A stretch of DNA of 5,743 bases from Clostridia bacterium (GTDB taxonomy: Bacteria; Bacillota; Clostridia; Christensenellales; Borkfalkiaceae). The translations under genes were made by a program, and so were the position numbers. This document shows positions 5,698 to 5,743 of the stretch, in pieces. Below the pieces are notes generated by a model. That model made no database searches and was not told the origin of the DNA. It was given only the letters and a program-made list of their open reading frames with translations. The stretch's first letter is position 1. Every line of letters starts with the position of its first letter. Location of the stretch: assembly GCA_017504065.1 (NCBI GenBank), contig JAFVRU010000113.1, positions 1 to 5,743 on the forward strand, in the 5' to 3' direction.

Positions 5698-5743
5698 ATG
5701 TCAGGACATAGCAAATGGCACAACATACAAGCGAAAAAAGGTA
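5698..5743 (+). CDS. YebC/PmpR-family protein, N-terminal fragment (runs off window)
   Basis: Only 15 codons are present, reading MSGHSKWHNIQAKKG. This is the near-invariant N-terminus of the YebC/PmpR (TACO1-like) family (MSGHSKW-x-x-I-x-x-KK). Family members act as DNA-binding regulators or, as reported more recently, help ribosomes through difficult stretches such as polyproline; the fragment cannot say which. AAGGAG at 5686-5691 lies 6 nt before the ATG. The 19-nt gap behind the methyltransferase gene suggests co-transcription. Confidence 0.93.
   Translation, partial: MSGHSKWHNIQAKKG

Overview
The window looks like ordinary chromosomal housekeeping DNA from a bacterium of the Bacillota, most likely a spore-forming clostridial relative. 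Four things point that way: a YtxC-like sporulation gene tail directly upstream of thrS, a threonine T-box leader, strong AAGGAG-type ribosome binding sites, and sigma-A-like TTGACA/TATAAT promoters. All genes are on the + strand and closely packed. I saw no mobile element, CRISPR array, tRNA or rRNA gene, and nothing that looks like a wholly new system. The most informative parts are the two RNA leaders and an unusual start codon.

Layout: (1) 1-413, the C-terminal part of a YtxC-like protein. (2) 433-675, a sigma-A-type promoter and a complete threonine T-box riboswitch. It has an ACC specifier, the T-box AAGGTGGAACCGCG, an antiterminator and a competing intrinsic terminator. (3) 725-2632, thrS, full-length threonyl-tRNA synthetase with its editing domain. 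(4) 2646-3500, a xylose-isomerase-like TIM-barrel protein 13 nt behind thrS, probably on the same T-box-controlled transcript. (5) 3535-3714, an extended -10 promoter and a structured leader with an attenuator-like hairpin just upstream of infC. (6) 3715-4865, the conserved infC-rpmI-rplT operon (IF3, L35, L20), closed by a strong terminator at 4873-4908. (7) 4929-5678, a SpoU/TrmH-family RNA methyltransferase. Its possible promoter overlaps that terminator. (8) 5698 to the window end, the first 15 codons of a YebC/PmpR-family gene.

The genes share a translation theme: charging tRNA-Thr, initiating translation, building the large ribosomal subunit and modifying RNA. Two feedback loops can be read from the DNA. 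Uncharged tRNA-Thr should switch on thrS and the TIM-barrel gene through the T-box. The infC leader is placed as L20 autogenous control leaders are, and infC appears to start with a rare AUA codon preceded by GAGG, the arrangement used for IF3 self-regulation. Gene callers would probably start infC at the ATG at 3655 and so add 20 residues encoded by the attenuator region.
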